From NCBI RefSeq assembly GCF_030546935.1, contig NZ_JAUOPH010000005.1, forward strand, positions 307,944 to 371,943: DNA of 64,000 bases, given 5' to 3'. This DNA is from Marinobacter sp. 2_MG-2023. Its GTDB lineage: Bacteria; Pseudomonadota; Gammaproteobacteria; Pseudomonadales; Oleiphilaceae. Numbering within the stretch: the stretch's first letter is position 1; every line of letters starts with the position of its first letter. The notes beneath the pieces were generated by a model. That model made no database searches. It was not told where the DNA came from and saw nothing but the letters and a program-made list of their open reading frames with translations. Of this stretch, positions 10,124 through 19,708 are shown in pieces. Made by a program: the position numbers and the translations under genes.

Positions 10124-12576
10124 CCGCCAATGCGCCCGGTGGAAAGGTCGACGGCCACCGGCACCAGTTCAGTCAGGGGTTTGGGCGGACATAGCCTGAA
10201 CCCCTGGCCGTAGTGGAGACCAAGTGTCCTCACCTTCCTGAGAATGTCGTCGTTCTCGATAAAGGTGGCAACCGTTATTTTCCCCGCCTCCTGTGCAATC
10301 CGGTGTAGTGCTTCCACCATGATCTGCTGAACCGGGTCATCTCCCAGCCTGAGCATCAGGCTCCGATCCAGCTTGATGATATCCACTGGTAGTTTCGCTG
10401 TCAGGCCGAAGCTTGCCACGGAAGCGCCGGCGCCATCCAGCGCCACGCGACAGCCAATCCGGTGAAGTGCATCACATAGCACGGTAACTTCATCTGGGTA
10501 TTGGGTTGCGTGGGGTTCGCGTATTTCGAGGCAGAAGCACTCTGCGGGATAGTTTGAAACCCGCAGTACGGATTCCATGAAATCTGCAAAGGTATCGTCC
10601 AGAACGCTGGCAAGGGAGAGGTTGAAACCGCAGTATTTTAATCTCGGTTCAAGCAAGCGGTGATCGCCCAGCCAGGTGAGGGTTTGCAGTATAACCTGCC
10701 GGTCCAGTCGCTTGGCCAGATCAAAACGCTCGGCGACCGGGAGAAACTGGTCTGGCTGTAACCACTGTTCCTGTTCACCGTTTCCGGGGATGCGGCAGAG
10801 AATTTCGATATGGTCACCCCATGTTGCGCTAGCAACCGGCTTGAGTGACTGGAATTCGAGTATCAGCGCCTGTTGATCCAGCGCGCTGCGAATCTGGTCG
10901 ACGTATTCATTGCCATCACTGGTCTCTGTTTTTGGGCGGGAGTAGTGAGCAGTATGAACCCGGTTGCGTCCGGATGTTTTCGCGTCGTGGCAGAGGTCTG
11001 CGGCTTGCCCCAGCAGTTGCTCCGGCTCCGCCGGCGTGGTTTTGTCGATGATTAACAGGCCGCCGCTGGCGGTGGTTTGCAACTGACTGCCCTGCCACTC
11101 AAAAACAAAGTGGCGGATCAGGTTCAGCGTGTCGTCTGCGATTTTTCGTGCAGCAGGCTCAGTGCAGTTCTCGATGAGCACCGCGAAAGTGTCTCCGGAA
11201 AGCCTGGCTAATGTATCCTGAGTCCTGCTGCGGACATCGAGGCTGCTGGCCAGCTCTCTGAGGTAACGATCGCAGGCACCATTACCCGCCACGCTACTGA
11301 CGTGGCCGAATCCATCCAGGTTCAGGTATAAGAGGCTGTTACCGGCTGATTCGCCACCTTTTTGTTCCCTGCTGCGTTGAAGGCGGGCAGTGAACTCTCG
11401 CCGATTGGCAAGTCCGGTTACCGGGTCGTGTCGATACCGATATTCGCTATCATCGCTGTTGCTTGCGCGGCTACTGGTATCACTGGCGACAACGACCGCA
11501 CCTATGGTTTCGCTTTTGGCGCTGTTCGGGTTGTCAGTGAGGCGCTGATAATGAAACTCATAAACCGGCCATTCACCACTCTGTTGGGTGATGGGCATAT
11601 CAACAATAAAGTTGCCCTGCTCAAAGGCCCTTTGCCAGAGTTGCTCTAAGAGATGTCGCTCATTCGGGTGTTTCGCCAGCAGCTTGCTCAGGTTGTCGCC
11701 GACCCGGGGAGTTGCGCCGAAAATGCTGGCAAAAAGCCTGGCGTAGGGGGCGTTGCAATGCAGCAGGTTCAGGTTTTTGTCGACAGCGGCGATCAGCCCC
11801 GGGCTTGCAGCTGTTGTGGCGCAAAGAATCTGCTCGGCCCGTGTGCGAGCCTCGTCGCGCTGCATTTCACCTGTGAGGTCAACCAGAGTGCCGCCGAGTT
11901 TACCTATCCGCCCGCCGGCTTTGAGCGCGCGGCCGCTGAGGGTGGCGCGGATCCGTCTATGGCGCGCTGTGAGAATGTCCAGATCGATGGTAAAAGGTGT
12001 TCCGGTGCGCGCGCACCTGCGAAACAGCGCCCGGATGCGCTCCTGGCCGCTCTGGCAGTAAAACAGGGCCTGTTCGGGGGTCATGTCAGTGCATGGTTGT
12101 AGCTCAAGCAAGCGGTATAACCCTTCGGTCCAGATAATCTGGTTGCTCGCAATGTCCAGCTCCCATATTCCAAAGCCGGCAGCGCTTTCTGCGGAGCGGA
12201 GTAAACGCGGGTCTATGGCGGCACTGTCCTGCTGGATGATTCGGGCACTGGCGGCTTCGTCGGAATCGCGCATGCTGATGCGCAGTGAGATGCAGGCGGT
12301 ATAGAAAAAGCCTTCTTTATGACGGAACGTGACCAGCGCATTCCGGCCACTCTCGATACGGTGCCGGTTTACCGGTGCAAATGGGTCGTCTTCCCGGGAT
12401 GCCAGAATCTTGTGTACCACACCACCGACCAGCTCGCTGGCCTCGTACCCGAGCACGGCTTCGGCATTTTGGTCTGCAAACAACACCTTGCCTTCATCGT
12501 CGATACGCAACAGGGTGGGGCGACTGTTACCCTTGGATGTATCGGTCCGATAACGTTGTATGACAAATTCTTTCAC
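10120..12576 (-). CDS. Triple-PAS protein with degenerate GGDEF and EAL domains
   Basis: A soluble 818-residue cyclic-di-GMP-type protein without transmembrane segments. Order: three PAS-like modules (about 20-115, 130-245 and 255-370), GGDEF (about 380-545), EAL (about 555-805). The GGDEF signature reads SGDTF, so cyclase activity is unlikely. In the EAL domain the first Glu (EILCRI), Asn (FNLS), Glu (LEIRE), Lys (IKLDRS) and later Glu and Gln (IEN, YGQGF) remain, but the metal-binding DDFGTG loop reads DGAGAS. Phosphodiesterase activity is therefore doubtful, and a c-di-GMP or sensory adaptor role is possible. It is divergent from cyaA and converges on argH. Confidence 0.88.
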   Translation of the reverse strand: MKEFVIQRYRTDTSKGNSRPTLLRIDDEGKVLFADQNAEAVLGYEASELVGGVVHKILASREDDPFAPVNRHRIESGRNALVTFRHKEGFFYTACISLRISMRDSDEAASARIIQQDSAAIDPRLLRSAESAAGFGIWELDIASNQIIWTEGLYRLLELQPCTDMTPEQALFYCQSGQERIRALFRRCARTGTPFTIDLDILTARHRRIRATLSGRALKAGGRIGKLGGTLVDLTGEMQRDEARTRAEQILCATTAASPGLIAAVDKNLNLLHCNAPYARLFASIFGATPRVGDNLSKLLAKHPNERHLLEQLWQRAFEQGNFIVDMPITQQSGEWPVYEFHYQRLTDNPNSAKSETIGAVVVASDTSSRASNSDDSEYRYRHDPVTGLANRREFTARLQRSREQKGGESAGNSLLYLNLDGFGHVSSVAGNGACDRYLRELASSLDVRSRTQDTLARLSGDTFAVLIENCTEPAARKIADDTLNLIRHFVFEWQGSQLQTTASGGLLIIDKTTPAEPEQLLGQAADLCHDAKTSGRNRVHTAHYSRPKTETSDGNEYVDQIRSALDQQALILEFQSLKPVASATWGDHIEILCRIPGNGEQEQWLQPDQFLPVAERFDLAKRLDRQVILQTLTWLGDHRLLEPRLKYCGFNLSLASVLDDTFADFMESVLRVSNYPAECFCLEIREPHATQYPDEVTVLCDALHRIGCRVALDGAGASVASFGLTAKLPVDIIKLDRSLMLRLGDDPVQQIMVEALHRIAQEAGKITVATFIENDDILRKVRTLGLHYGQGFRLCPPKPLTELVPVAVDLSTGRIGG

Positions 12577-12703
12577 TGGGCCCAGCCTCGGGTTTTCGGG
12601 AGCGCAATCCGCTTTTATTTTTCTGATGGTTTTGCCACGATGAGTTCATCATACTGATAAATAAATCGGAAAGAACCTTTCTAACCTCTCCCCCGGAGCT
12701 GCC

Positions 12704-15574
12704 TTGACCGCTCATGCCAAACCGATTGCCCTGGATTTTGATGAGGGCATTGACCGCAAAACCCTGCGTCGACTGCGGGACCGGTTTCTCATGGTTAATC
12801 ACCAGCGTTGGGAGAGGACCCATTCGTCGCTCACCTATCGGCAACAGGTAGTGCTGGAGGTTTTACCCCTGGTGTTTCACACCAACCATCCGGCGCTGCC
12901 CGGCTATCTGGACGTCGACTGTCCCTACGGCCTTAGCCACTATCAGCCAAATCCCGCAGCTCTGGGGGCCGCGCGGCGCCTGGCCCGTACCTTCAGTATT
13001 CGGGATGAGGGTCGGCGACGGGCAGATCTGGAAGCTCTTTTCCTGATGGGCAGTCCTGGGACCCTGGGGCACTCTGTGGCCAGCGATCTGGATGTCTGGT
13101 TGTGTCATCGGGACGACCTGCAGGAGGCGGGAATCCGTTGCCTGGAGCGCAAGGCCGGAAAGCTGACCGAGTGGGCGCTGTCTTTTGGTATTGAGCTGCA
13201 TGTATTTGTGTTCTCTGCAGCCGAATGGCGGGACGGCCGGCCACGAGCGGAGGTGAGCGGTGAAAACTGCGGCAGCGCCCAGCATTATCTGCTATTGGAT
13301 GAGTTTTATCGTACCGGAATTCATCTGGGCGGATGTTATCCGCTCTGGTGGCTCATTCCTTCGGATCAGGAAGACCGCTACAGGGAATGTGTAAGCAGAC
13401 TGGTGGACTACCGCTTTATCCGCGACGACGAGTACATCGATTTCGGTGCCGTGCCAGCCATTCCACCAAGCGAATTTCTTGGTGCGGGTGTGTGGCAACT
13501 CTATAAGGGCATTGATGCGCCCTGGAAGTCTATTCTGAAACTGTTGCTGACTGAGTGTTATGCACAGACTCAGGATCAGCCGGTTTTGTCGCGGGTGTTC
13601 AAGCAAACGGTTTTCAGTGGCGTTACCAATGTTGATGTGCTGGACCCGTATGTCATGTTGTACCAGCGTCTGGAGCAGTGGCTGACAGCAGCCGGGGCTG
13701 AAGCAAGGCTTGATCTGGTGCGTCGGAGTTTCTACATCAAAGCGGGGCTGCCACTGACTCGCATCGGCGCGTCGGGTGAGCAGGGTGCGGAGCCTTGGAG
13801 AACCCGGCTGTTGAGAGAGCTCGTGGACGGATGGGGTTGGCGGGAGAATCAGATTCAAGCGTTGGATAATCGTCAGCTCTGGCGGGCTGAAGATGTTTCC
13901 TCTCTGCGCCGTGCGGTCGTGTCGGAACTGACACATAGCTACCGTTTGCTCTCAAAAATGGCCCGTGATCATGGTGAGCAGTCGGCGATCAGCATCAGCG
14001 ACATCAGCCTTCTCGGACGCAAGCTTTACGCGGCATTCCAGCGAAAGGCCGGCAAAATTGAGCAGATCAACCCGGGCCTGGCTCCGTCGCTGGCGGAGGA
14101 GAACCTGGCATTTCACCATCAGTCTGAACAGGGTGGCGCAGGAAGCGGCTGGTTACTCTACCGTGATCTGGAAGACCCTTCGGATGCCTTCTGGCAGCCG
14201 GTTATCCGGCGCTCTGGCAACCTTGCGGAATTGGTTGCCTGGTGTTACTGCAACGGCTTGCTGACCCGGTCTACGCGCCTCAATGTCCGTGCGGGGCAGG
14301 GTGTTGCATCCATCAGTGAGCTGCGGGAAATGCTGGATGCGCTTTCGGGGTTTGTGTCGTTTCCCCTGGTACCGGCAGGCCGAGACGCGCTTGCTCGCGG
14401 CGTTCGGCCCCTGCGCAACCTTCTCCTGATCAATGTGGGTATTGATCCCCAGTCTCATCTCACCGAGCGTGGATTGCACAAGCTGAGCGCCCGGCATGAC
14501 TCGCTGGGCTTCAGCGGTGGGCGTGAAAACCTGGTTGTTACTATTGATCAGATTACGCTTAACAGTTGGCACGAAGTCAGCCTTCAGCACTATGCCTCCG
14601 GTGATACACTGGTTCAGTGCCTAAAAAATGTGCTCGCATCGGTTGCTCTTGATCCCCGTGCAGTTCCTGGCATCAAGGTACACAGCCACAAGCGGGGGCA
14701 TGGTAGCGCTATTGCTCGGCGAGTTCAGGAGCTGTTTGCGGATGTGTTACGCCAGTTCTTTGCTGGTGGCACCGGGCCGCACCCCTTGCGTTACGTCATC
14801 GAAATGGATCGCCGGTATTTTCTGCTTGAATTCACCGGTCCGGAGCCAGGATTTATTGCCCTTGAAAGCCGGAATGCTCTCATGGAATGCCTGGCTCAGC
14901 CCCGTGACCTATACCTCCCAGTCATTTTCGATCGCCACGCACTGCTGGAAGAGCCTGCGTTGCGGGCTGCCTGCCAGGCCAGTGAGCCGGACAGTATTCA
15001 GGTCTTCTATTTTTTGCGAGGCGAGCGGGCGCAGATTTGGGTCATTGATGAGCGCGGCTCACTGTTCAGTTGGGAACAGTCTGCCACCAGCCGCCGCTAT
15101 TTTCTGATACCTCTGCTGCGTTTTCTGGAGAACCTGATAGAACGTCGCACGTTGCGTAATAGCGAAATGCCTGTGGCCTTAGCCGGAGTGCGGTGCTACG
15201 AAATGCTGGTAATTGATGGGCTGTGGCGCCCGGAGTACCGGCCGCACGTTGATTCTGGCGCAGCAATACCGGGGCTTGAGGTGCAGGCCGTGGGCGTGCA
15301 GGAGGGTGACAGCCGCGTTCGCTTTGACCTTTACTGTGATGAGCAGGAATTTACGGTGCTGCAATACGGCGATCAACTGATTCCGGCTGTTGCTCACTAT
15401 ATCCGTTCGCTGCGCCACAGCCGGGAGCAGTACCCGGTTTATCTGACGGATGTGCACCTGCCCCATGACCTGGACCCAAGGGTCTATCAGCAGGATATAC
15501 AGACCAGCCAGTACCTTTATTATCGTGCGGCTCTGGAGGAGTCGCTGAACCGTGAACTGGAGGCGTTTCGATAG
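12704..15574 (+). CDS. cyaA: Class I adenylate cyclase
   Basis: Makes cAMP from ATP. This is the large enterobacterial/pseudomonad class I enzyme, here 956 residues. The catalytic nucleotidyltransferase core near residues 115-140 has MGSPGTLGHSVASDLDVWLC, with the GS pair and the DLD acidic residues. A long C-terminal regulatory region follows. Translation starts at a TTG (12704) with GGAG about seven bases before; the next in-frame Met is residue 30, inside the conserved region. A TTG start is also known for E. coli cyaA, where it limits expression. It ends about 70 bases before lptM. Confidence 0.96.
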   Translation: MTAHAKPIALDFDEGIDRKTLRRLRDRFLMVNHQRWERTHSSLTYRQQVVLEVLPLVFHTNHPALPGYLDVDCPYGLSHYQPNPAALGAARRLARTFSIRDEGRRRADLEALFLMGSPGTLGHSVASDLDVWLCHRDDLQEAGIRCLERKAGKLTEWALSFGIELHVFVFSAAEWRDGRPRAEVSGENCGSAQHYLLLDEFYRTGIHLGGCYPLWWLIPSDQEDRYRECVSRLVDYRFIRDDEYIDFGAVPAIPPSEFLGAGVWQLYKGIDAPWKSILKLLLTECYAQTQDQPVLSRVFKQTVFSGVTNVDVLDPYVMLYQRLEQWLTAAGAEARLDLVRRSFYIKAGLPLTRIGASGEQGAEPWRTRLLRELVDGWGWRENQIQALDNRQLWRAEDVSSLRRAVVSELTHSYRLLSKMARDHGEQSAISISDISLLGRKLYAAFQRKAGKIEQINPGLAPSLAEENLAFHHQSEQGGAGSGWLLYRDLEDPSDAFWQPVIRRSGNLAELVAWCYCNGLLTRSTRLNVRAGQGVASISELREMLDALSGFVSFPLVPAGRDALARGVRPLRNLLLINVGIDPQSHLTERGLHKLSARHDSLGFSGGRENLVVTIDQITLNSWHEVSLQHYASGDTLVQCLKNVLASVALDPRAVPGIKVHSHKRGHGSAIARRVQELFADVLRQFFAGGTGPHPLRYVIEMDRRYFLLEFTGPEPGFIALESRNALMECLAQPRDLYLPVIFDRHALLEEPALRAACQASEPDSIQVFYFLRGERAQIWVIDERGSLFSWEQSATSRRYFLIPLLRFLENLIERRTLRNSEMPVALAGVRCYEMLVIDGLWRPEYRPHVDSGAAIPGLEVQAVGVQEGDSRVRFDLYCDEQEFTVLQYGDQLIPAVAHYIRSLRHSREQYPVYLTDVHLPHDLDPRVYQQDIQTSQYLYYRAALEESLNRELEAFR

Positions 15575-15644
15575 CCCATCGCCCTCGCCGTGCGGGCCAC
15601 GGGTCAGGTATACTTTGTCCATTATAAACTCAGGGGTGGCAAGT

Positions 15645-15800
15645 ATGCGCACGTGGACACTGCCAATCATGATTCTGGTTGTGGCGACGGCACTTGGCGG
15701 CTGTGGCCAGAAGGGGCCTTTATACCGGGAGAACCCGGAGGCGTCAGTTTCGCCGCACCAGACTCCGCTACACGATCAGGAACCCAATGGATCATTTTAA
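15645..15800 (+). CDS. lptM: LPS-assembly lipoprotein LptM (LppL/YifL)
   Basis: A 51-residue lipoprotein with a signal peptide ending in the lipobox LGGC. It is followed by the family signature CGQKGPLY right after the lipidated Cys. LptM assists maturation of the LptD/LptE translocon in the outer membrane. It precedes lysA and overlaps its start by 14 bases, the arrangement known from Pseudomonas (lppL-lysA-dapF). ATG 15645 was chosen because it gives a clean signal peptide; the longer in-frame reading from 15552 is inside cyaA. Confidence 0.92.
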   Translation: MRTWTLPIMILVVATALGGCGQKGPLYRENPEASVSPHQTPLHDQEPNGSF

Positions 15801-17037
15801 CTACCGTAACGGCGAGCTTTACGCCGAAGATGTGGCTGTTTCTTCTATTGCCGAGCGCTTTGGCACACCGGCTTATGTGTATTCCCGGGCCACTCTGGAG
15901 CGCCATTACAAGGCCTACGATGATGCTCTGAAAGAGCGGGAGCATCTTGTGTGTTACGCCGTCAAAGCGAATAGCAATCTTGCCGTGCTTAACGTGTTGG
16001 CTCGCCTGGGGGCTGGGTTTGACATTGTGTCGGCTGGAGAACTGGAACGTGTGCTACGTGCTGGCGGCGATGCAGGCAAGGTTGTGTTTTCCGGCGTGGG
16101 TAAGCAAGAGTGGGAAATGCGCAGGGCGCTGGAAGCGGGCGTCCGCTGTTTCAATGTTGAATCCGATACTGAGTTGGACCGGCTGGATGCGGTGGCTGCA
16201 GAGCTGGGCGTTAAAGCACCCGTTTCTTTGCGAGTGAACCCGGATGTTGATGCCGGAACTCACCCATACATATCCACTGGCCTGAAAGAAAACAAGTTCG
16301 GTATCGATATCACGGAAGCGCCGGCCGTTTACGCCCGGGCTGCAACACTGTCGAATCTTGATATCAAAGGTGTTGATTGTCACATCGGGTCGCAGCTGAC
16401 ATCTTCCTCTCCGTTTCTGGATGCGCTCGATCGGGTACTGGATCTGGTCGACTCTCTGGCTGAGAGTGGTATTCACATCCGGCACCTGGATATGGGTGGT
16501 GGCCTTGGTGTTACCTATAACGATGAGCAGCCTCCGCAGCCTTCTGAATATGTCAGGGCTCTGGATGAGCGAATCGGGAATCGCAAGCTTGAGCTGATTC
16601 TCGAGCCCGGCCGTTCAATTGCAGCCAATGCCGGCATACTGCTTACGCGGGTCGAATTCCTGAAGTGCACGGAACATCACAACTTTGCAATCATTGACGC
16701 TGCCATGAACGACCTGATCCGGCCAGCACTTTATAGTGCCTGGCAGGCCATAGTGCCAGCACAGCCGCATCAGGATGTTGAAGAAAAAACCTGGGATCTG
16801 GTTGGTCCGGTGTGTGAGACCGGGGATTTCCTGGGTAAAAACAGGCAGCTTCGGCTAAAAGCTGGTGACCTGCTGGCCGTTCGCTCTGCGGGTGCCTATG
16901 GTTTCGTTATGAGCTCTAATTACAACACCCGAAACCGCCCGCCAGAACTCATGGTGGATGGGGACCAGGTACATATTGTTCGCCGCCGCGAGACCCTTGA
17001 GGATCAGCTTGCTCCAGAAAGCTGCCTGCCGGAATGA
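15787..17037 (+). CDS. lysA: Diaminopimelate decarboxylase
   Basis: PLP enzyme converting meso-diaminopimelate to lysine. It is 416 residues, fold type III. The PLP lysine lies in [13 protein letters not shown], the phosphate-binding and substrate blocks are GGGLGV and EPGRSI, and the C-terminal active-site cysteine is in [12 protein letters not shown] 15787 gives the normal N-terminus ([16 protein letters not shown]) and overlaps lptM. The stop overlaps the dapF start (ATGA). Confidence 0.97.
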   Translation: MDHFNYRNGELYAEDVAVSSIAERFGTPAYVYSRATLERHYKAYDDALKEREHLVCYAVKANSNLAVLNVLARLGAGFDIVSAGELERVLRAGGDAGKVVFSGVGKQEWEMRRALEAGVRCFNVESDTELDRLDAVAAELGVKAPVSLRVNPDVDAGTHPYISTGLKENKFGIDITEAPAVYARAATLSNLDIKGVDCHIGSQLTSSSPFLDALDRVLDLVDSLAESGIHIRHLDMGGGLGVTYNDEQPPQPSEYVRALDERIGNRKLELILEPGRSIAANAGILLTRVEFLKCTEHHNFAIIDAAMNDLIRPALYSAWQAIVPAQPHQDVEEKTWDLVGPVCETGDFLGKNRQLRLKAGDLLAVRSAGAYGFVMSSNYNTRNRPPELMVDGDQVHIVRRRETLEDQLAPESCLPE

Positions 17038-17969
17038 GTGCAGGGCAGGAGATGACACAACAGCGCCGAAATCAGGGACCACTGCTCCGGTTCACTAAAA
17101 TGCACGGGCTGGGCAATGACTTCATGGTGGTCGACGCCATCAGTCAGCCTTTTCGGCTGGGGTCGGAGATGATCCGGGAACTGGCCGACAGAAATTTTGG
17201 TATCGGCTTTGATCAGTTGCTGGTAGTTGAGCCTCCCGGGTTGCCGGATGTGGACTTCCGCTATCGCATTTTCAATGCCGATGGTTCCGAGGTCGAGCAG
17301 TGTGGCAATGGTGCCAGGTGTTTCGCAAAATTTGTCCGCGATCAGCGGTTGACCAACAAAAAGATCATTCGGGTCCAGACTGCCGCAGGGGTGATTGAGC
17401 TGAGGGTAGTCAAAGACGGCATGGTGATGGTCAACATGGGCGTGCCCGAATTGAACCCGCCGGCCATTCCTTTTGCTGCCGAAGAGCGTAAAAATGTCTA
17501 TACGGTGGACACGAATGCCGGAGAAGTTGAGCTCAGCGCTGTTTCCATGGGCAACCCACACGCCGTTATCCTGGTTGACGATGTGGATACAGCGCCAGTT
17601 GCCGACCTTGGACCGCTTCTTGAAAGCCATCCAAGGTTCCCATCCAGAGCCAATATCGGTTTTCTGCAGATCGTCAGCCGCAGCCAGGCGCGCCTCAGGG
17701 TGTTTGAGCGTGGTTCGGGCGAGACGCTTGCTTGTGGGAGTGGTGCATGCGCGGCCGTGGTGGCCGGGTGCCTGCGGGGACTGCTCGACAATCGTGTCGA
17801 GGTGGATTTGCGCGGAGGGCGGTTGGTCATTGAATGGCAGGGTGAAGGGGCGCCTGTTATGATGCAAGGGCCCGCCACAAGTGTATTTGAGGGGCAGTTG
17901 AGACTGCCTGGTGAACCAGGTGGTAACCGGCGCAGAAAGCCTAGCCGCCCACACAAACAACGTACCTGA
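17034..17969 (+). CDS. dapF: Diaminopimelate epimerase
   Basis: Interconverts LL- and meso-diaminopimelate with a two-cysteine mechanism. Both cysteines are present: [10 protein letters not shown] and [15 protein letters not shown]. The 311-residue reading starts at ATG 17034, overlapping the lysA stop. An ATG at 17052 with GGAG close before it is an equally good start. A basic, low-complexity C-terminal tail ([11 protein letters not shown]) extends beyond the usual end and overlaps no conserved motif. Confidence 0.97.
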   Translation: MSAGQEMTQQRRNQGPLLRFTKMHGLGNDFMVVDAISQPFRLGSEMIRELADRNFGIGFDQLLVVEPPGLPDVDFRYRIFNADGSEVEQCGNGARCFAKFVRDQRLTNKKIIRVQTAAGVIELRVVKDGMVMVNMGVPELNPPAIPFAAEERKNVYTVDTNAGEVELSAVSMGNPHAVILVDDVDTAPVADLGPLLESHPRFPSRANIGFLQIVSRSQARLRVFERGSGETLACGSGACAAVVAGCLRGLLDNRVEVDLRGGRLVIEWQGEGAPVMMQGPATSVFEGQLRLPGEPGGNRRRKPSRPHKQRT

Positions 17970-17985
17970 AAGCCAGGAGATCACG

Positions 17986-18732
17986 ATGACAGACCAAACG
18001 GCCCGCCAGAAGGCCGGTGAGCTTACCCAGGAAGATGTGGCTGAGTACCTGAGAAGCAACCCTGATTTTTTTATTGAACAGGATGAGCTTCTGCGCAGCC
18101 TGACTCTGCCCCACGATAGCGGCAGGGCTATCTCTCTGGTTGAGCGCCAGGTTCACCTGTTTCGCGAACAGCGTGACACCCTGAAGCATGAACTGGTCGA
18201 GCTGGTTTCCATCGCGCGGCACAATGATCGACTGTTTGAAAAAAGCAAACGGTTGCTGATGCAGGTAATTGAAGCCCGCAACCTCATGGATATGGCATCG
18301 ACTATTGATGACAGTATTCGCGGAGATTTCGGGTTGGACGCCGCTTCTGTAATTCTGTTTACCGATGTGGAAGTACCCGGCAGCTCTCAGGGGGCGCTCC
18401 ATGTTGTGAGCCCGGCTGAGGCACGGAACCGTCTCGGGAATCTGCTGGATGGCAGTAGAGCGGTTTGCGGCCAGTTCCGGGAGAGTGAGCGGGAGTTTCT
18501 GTTTCCTGACCGCGATGAACCTATTGCGTCGGTTGCACTGGTGCCTTTGCGCAATGACGACCTTGTGGGTGTTTTTGCAGTTGGCAGTTGCCAGCCTGGC
18601 TATTTTGACCAGAGCATGGGGTCACTGTTTCTAAGCTACATCAGCGACACGCTCAGCCGGCTTCTGCCACCTATGGTTCAGCGCTACACAACGGCGGCTC
18701 CAGTTACGGACCTTGCGACCGAGGCTCGCTAA
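17986..18732 (+). CDS. DUF484 family (GAF-like) protein
   Basis: A 248-residue soluble protein of the DUF484 family, which always seems to sit between dapF and xerC in Pseudomonas-like genomes. The N-terminal helix has the typical VAEYLRSNPDFF motif, followed by a coiled coil and a GAF-like alpha/beta domain (about 100-235). No catalytic residues are known. ATG 17986 has AGGAG eight bases upstream. Function is unknown; the conserved neighbourhood suggests a link to XerC or cell-wall metabolism. Confidence 0.9.
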   Translation: MTDQTARQKAGELTQEDVAEYLRSNPDFFIEQDELLRSLTLPHDSGRAISLVERQVHLFREQRDTLKHELVELVSIARHNDRLFEKSKRLLMQVIEARNLMDMASTIDDSIRGDFGLDAASVILFTDVEVPGSSQGALHVVSPAEARNRLGNLLDGSRAVCGQFRESEREFLFPDRDEPIASVALVPLRNDDLVGVFAVGSCQPGYFDQSMGSLFLSYISDTLSRLLPPMVQRYTTAAPVTDLATEAR

Positions 18733-18733
18733 A

Positions 18734-19708
18734 GTGACCAAGGTGTCCGCGCCGGCTCAATTACCTGATGAGCTAAGCGGGTACTTGGCGGATTTTATTC
18801 AGCACCTCGCATCTGAAAAACGTCATTCTCCCCGGACCTGTGATAGTTACCAACACGACCTGTATCGGCTTGCAGCCTGGCTCGTTGAGCAGGGCAACGC
18901 CGAGTGGCAGGGTGTCAGCGGTCACGATCTACGTCGCTACGTGGCCCACCTCAGCCGCCAGGGCCTGAGTGGTCGCAGCATTGCCCGCCACCTTTCAGCC
19001 ATAAGGCGTTTCTACCAGTATTTGTTGCGAGAGCGGCGGGCCACGGATAACCCTGCATTGGATATCCGGGCCCCGAAGAGCAGCAGGCGATTGCCTCGGG
19101 TCGCGGATGTAGATCAGCTCAGTTCGCTTCTTGATGCCCAGCCGGATGACCCCTTGGAAGTGCGCGACCGTTGCATGTTCGAGCTTATGTACTCTTCCGG
19201 CTTGCGCCTCTCGGAGTTGGCTAGCCTCGATATTGATGCCGTTGATTGCAGGAGTGGTGAAGCACGGGTTCTGGGTAAAGGCAGCAAGACCCGTTTGCTG
19301 CCTGTAGGCAGGAAGGCACTGGAGGCCATAGCACAGTGGTTGCCTGTCCGCACAGGGTTGGCGCCGGAATCCGAGCCTGCCCTGTTTGTGAGCCGCCGGG
19401 GCGATCGCCTGAGCCGGCGCAGTATTCAGGCTCGCCTGAGCCGGTGGGGTGTTGTTAAAGGTGCTGACCAGAAGCTCCATCCGCATATGTTGCGACACTC
19501 ATTCGCCAGTCATATGCTTGAATCCAGCGGAGACTTACGGGCGGTACAAGAATTACTGGGGCATGCGGACATAGCCACCACACAGGTCTATACTCATCTT
19601 GACTTCCAGCATTTGGCACGGGTTTATGACCAGAGCCACCCCAGGGCGCGCCGAGGCAACTCGCGTGACCGTGACGATCAGAACCCCGGACAGGAAGGGA
19701 ACGCTTAA
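18734..19708 (+). CDS. xerC: Tyrosine recombinase XerC
   Basis: Resolves chromosome dimers at dif with XerD. It is 324 residues with an N-terminal SAM-like DNA-binding domain (about 20-105) and a C-terminal catalytic domain. All catalytic residues are visible: Arg in SGLRLSELASL, Lys in GKGSKTRLLPV, the HMLRH box, His in LGHADIATTQ and the nucleophile Tyr in VYTHL. GTG 18734 follows the DUF484 stop by one base with GAGG upstream; a TTG at 18713 is possible. The C-terminus is extended by a charged tail after the active-site region. Confidence 0.95.
   Translation: MTKVSAPAQLPDELSGYLADFIQHLASEKRHSPRTCDSYQHDLYRLAAWLVEQGNAEWQGVSGHDLRRYVAHLSRQGLSGRSIARHLSAIRRFYQYLLRERRATDNPALDIRAPKSSRRLPRVADVDQLSSLLDAQPDDPLEVRDRCMFELMYSSGLRLSELASLDIDAVDCRSGEARVLGKGSKTRLLPVGRKALEAIAQWLPVRTGLAPESEPALFVSRRGDRLSRRSIQARLSRWGVVKGADQKLHPHMLRHSFASHMLESSGDLRAVQELLGHADIATTQVYTHLDFQHLARVYDQSHPRARRGNSRDRDDQNPGQEGNA

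Noticed and set aside
12635..12650. GATGA/TCATC inverted repeat between the GGDEF/EAL gene and cyaA
   Set aside because: Five-base arms occur by chance; it does not match the CRP consensus.
17004..18059. 351-codon open frame on the minus strand
   Set aside because: It lies antisense over dapF and DUF484, which have clear family motifs; its translation is low-complexity without domains.
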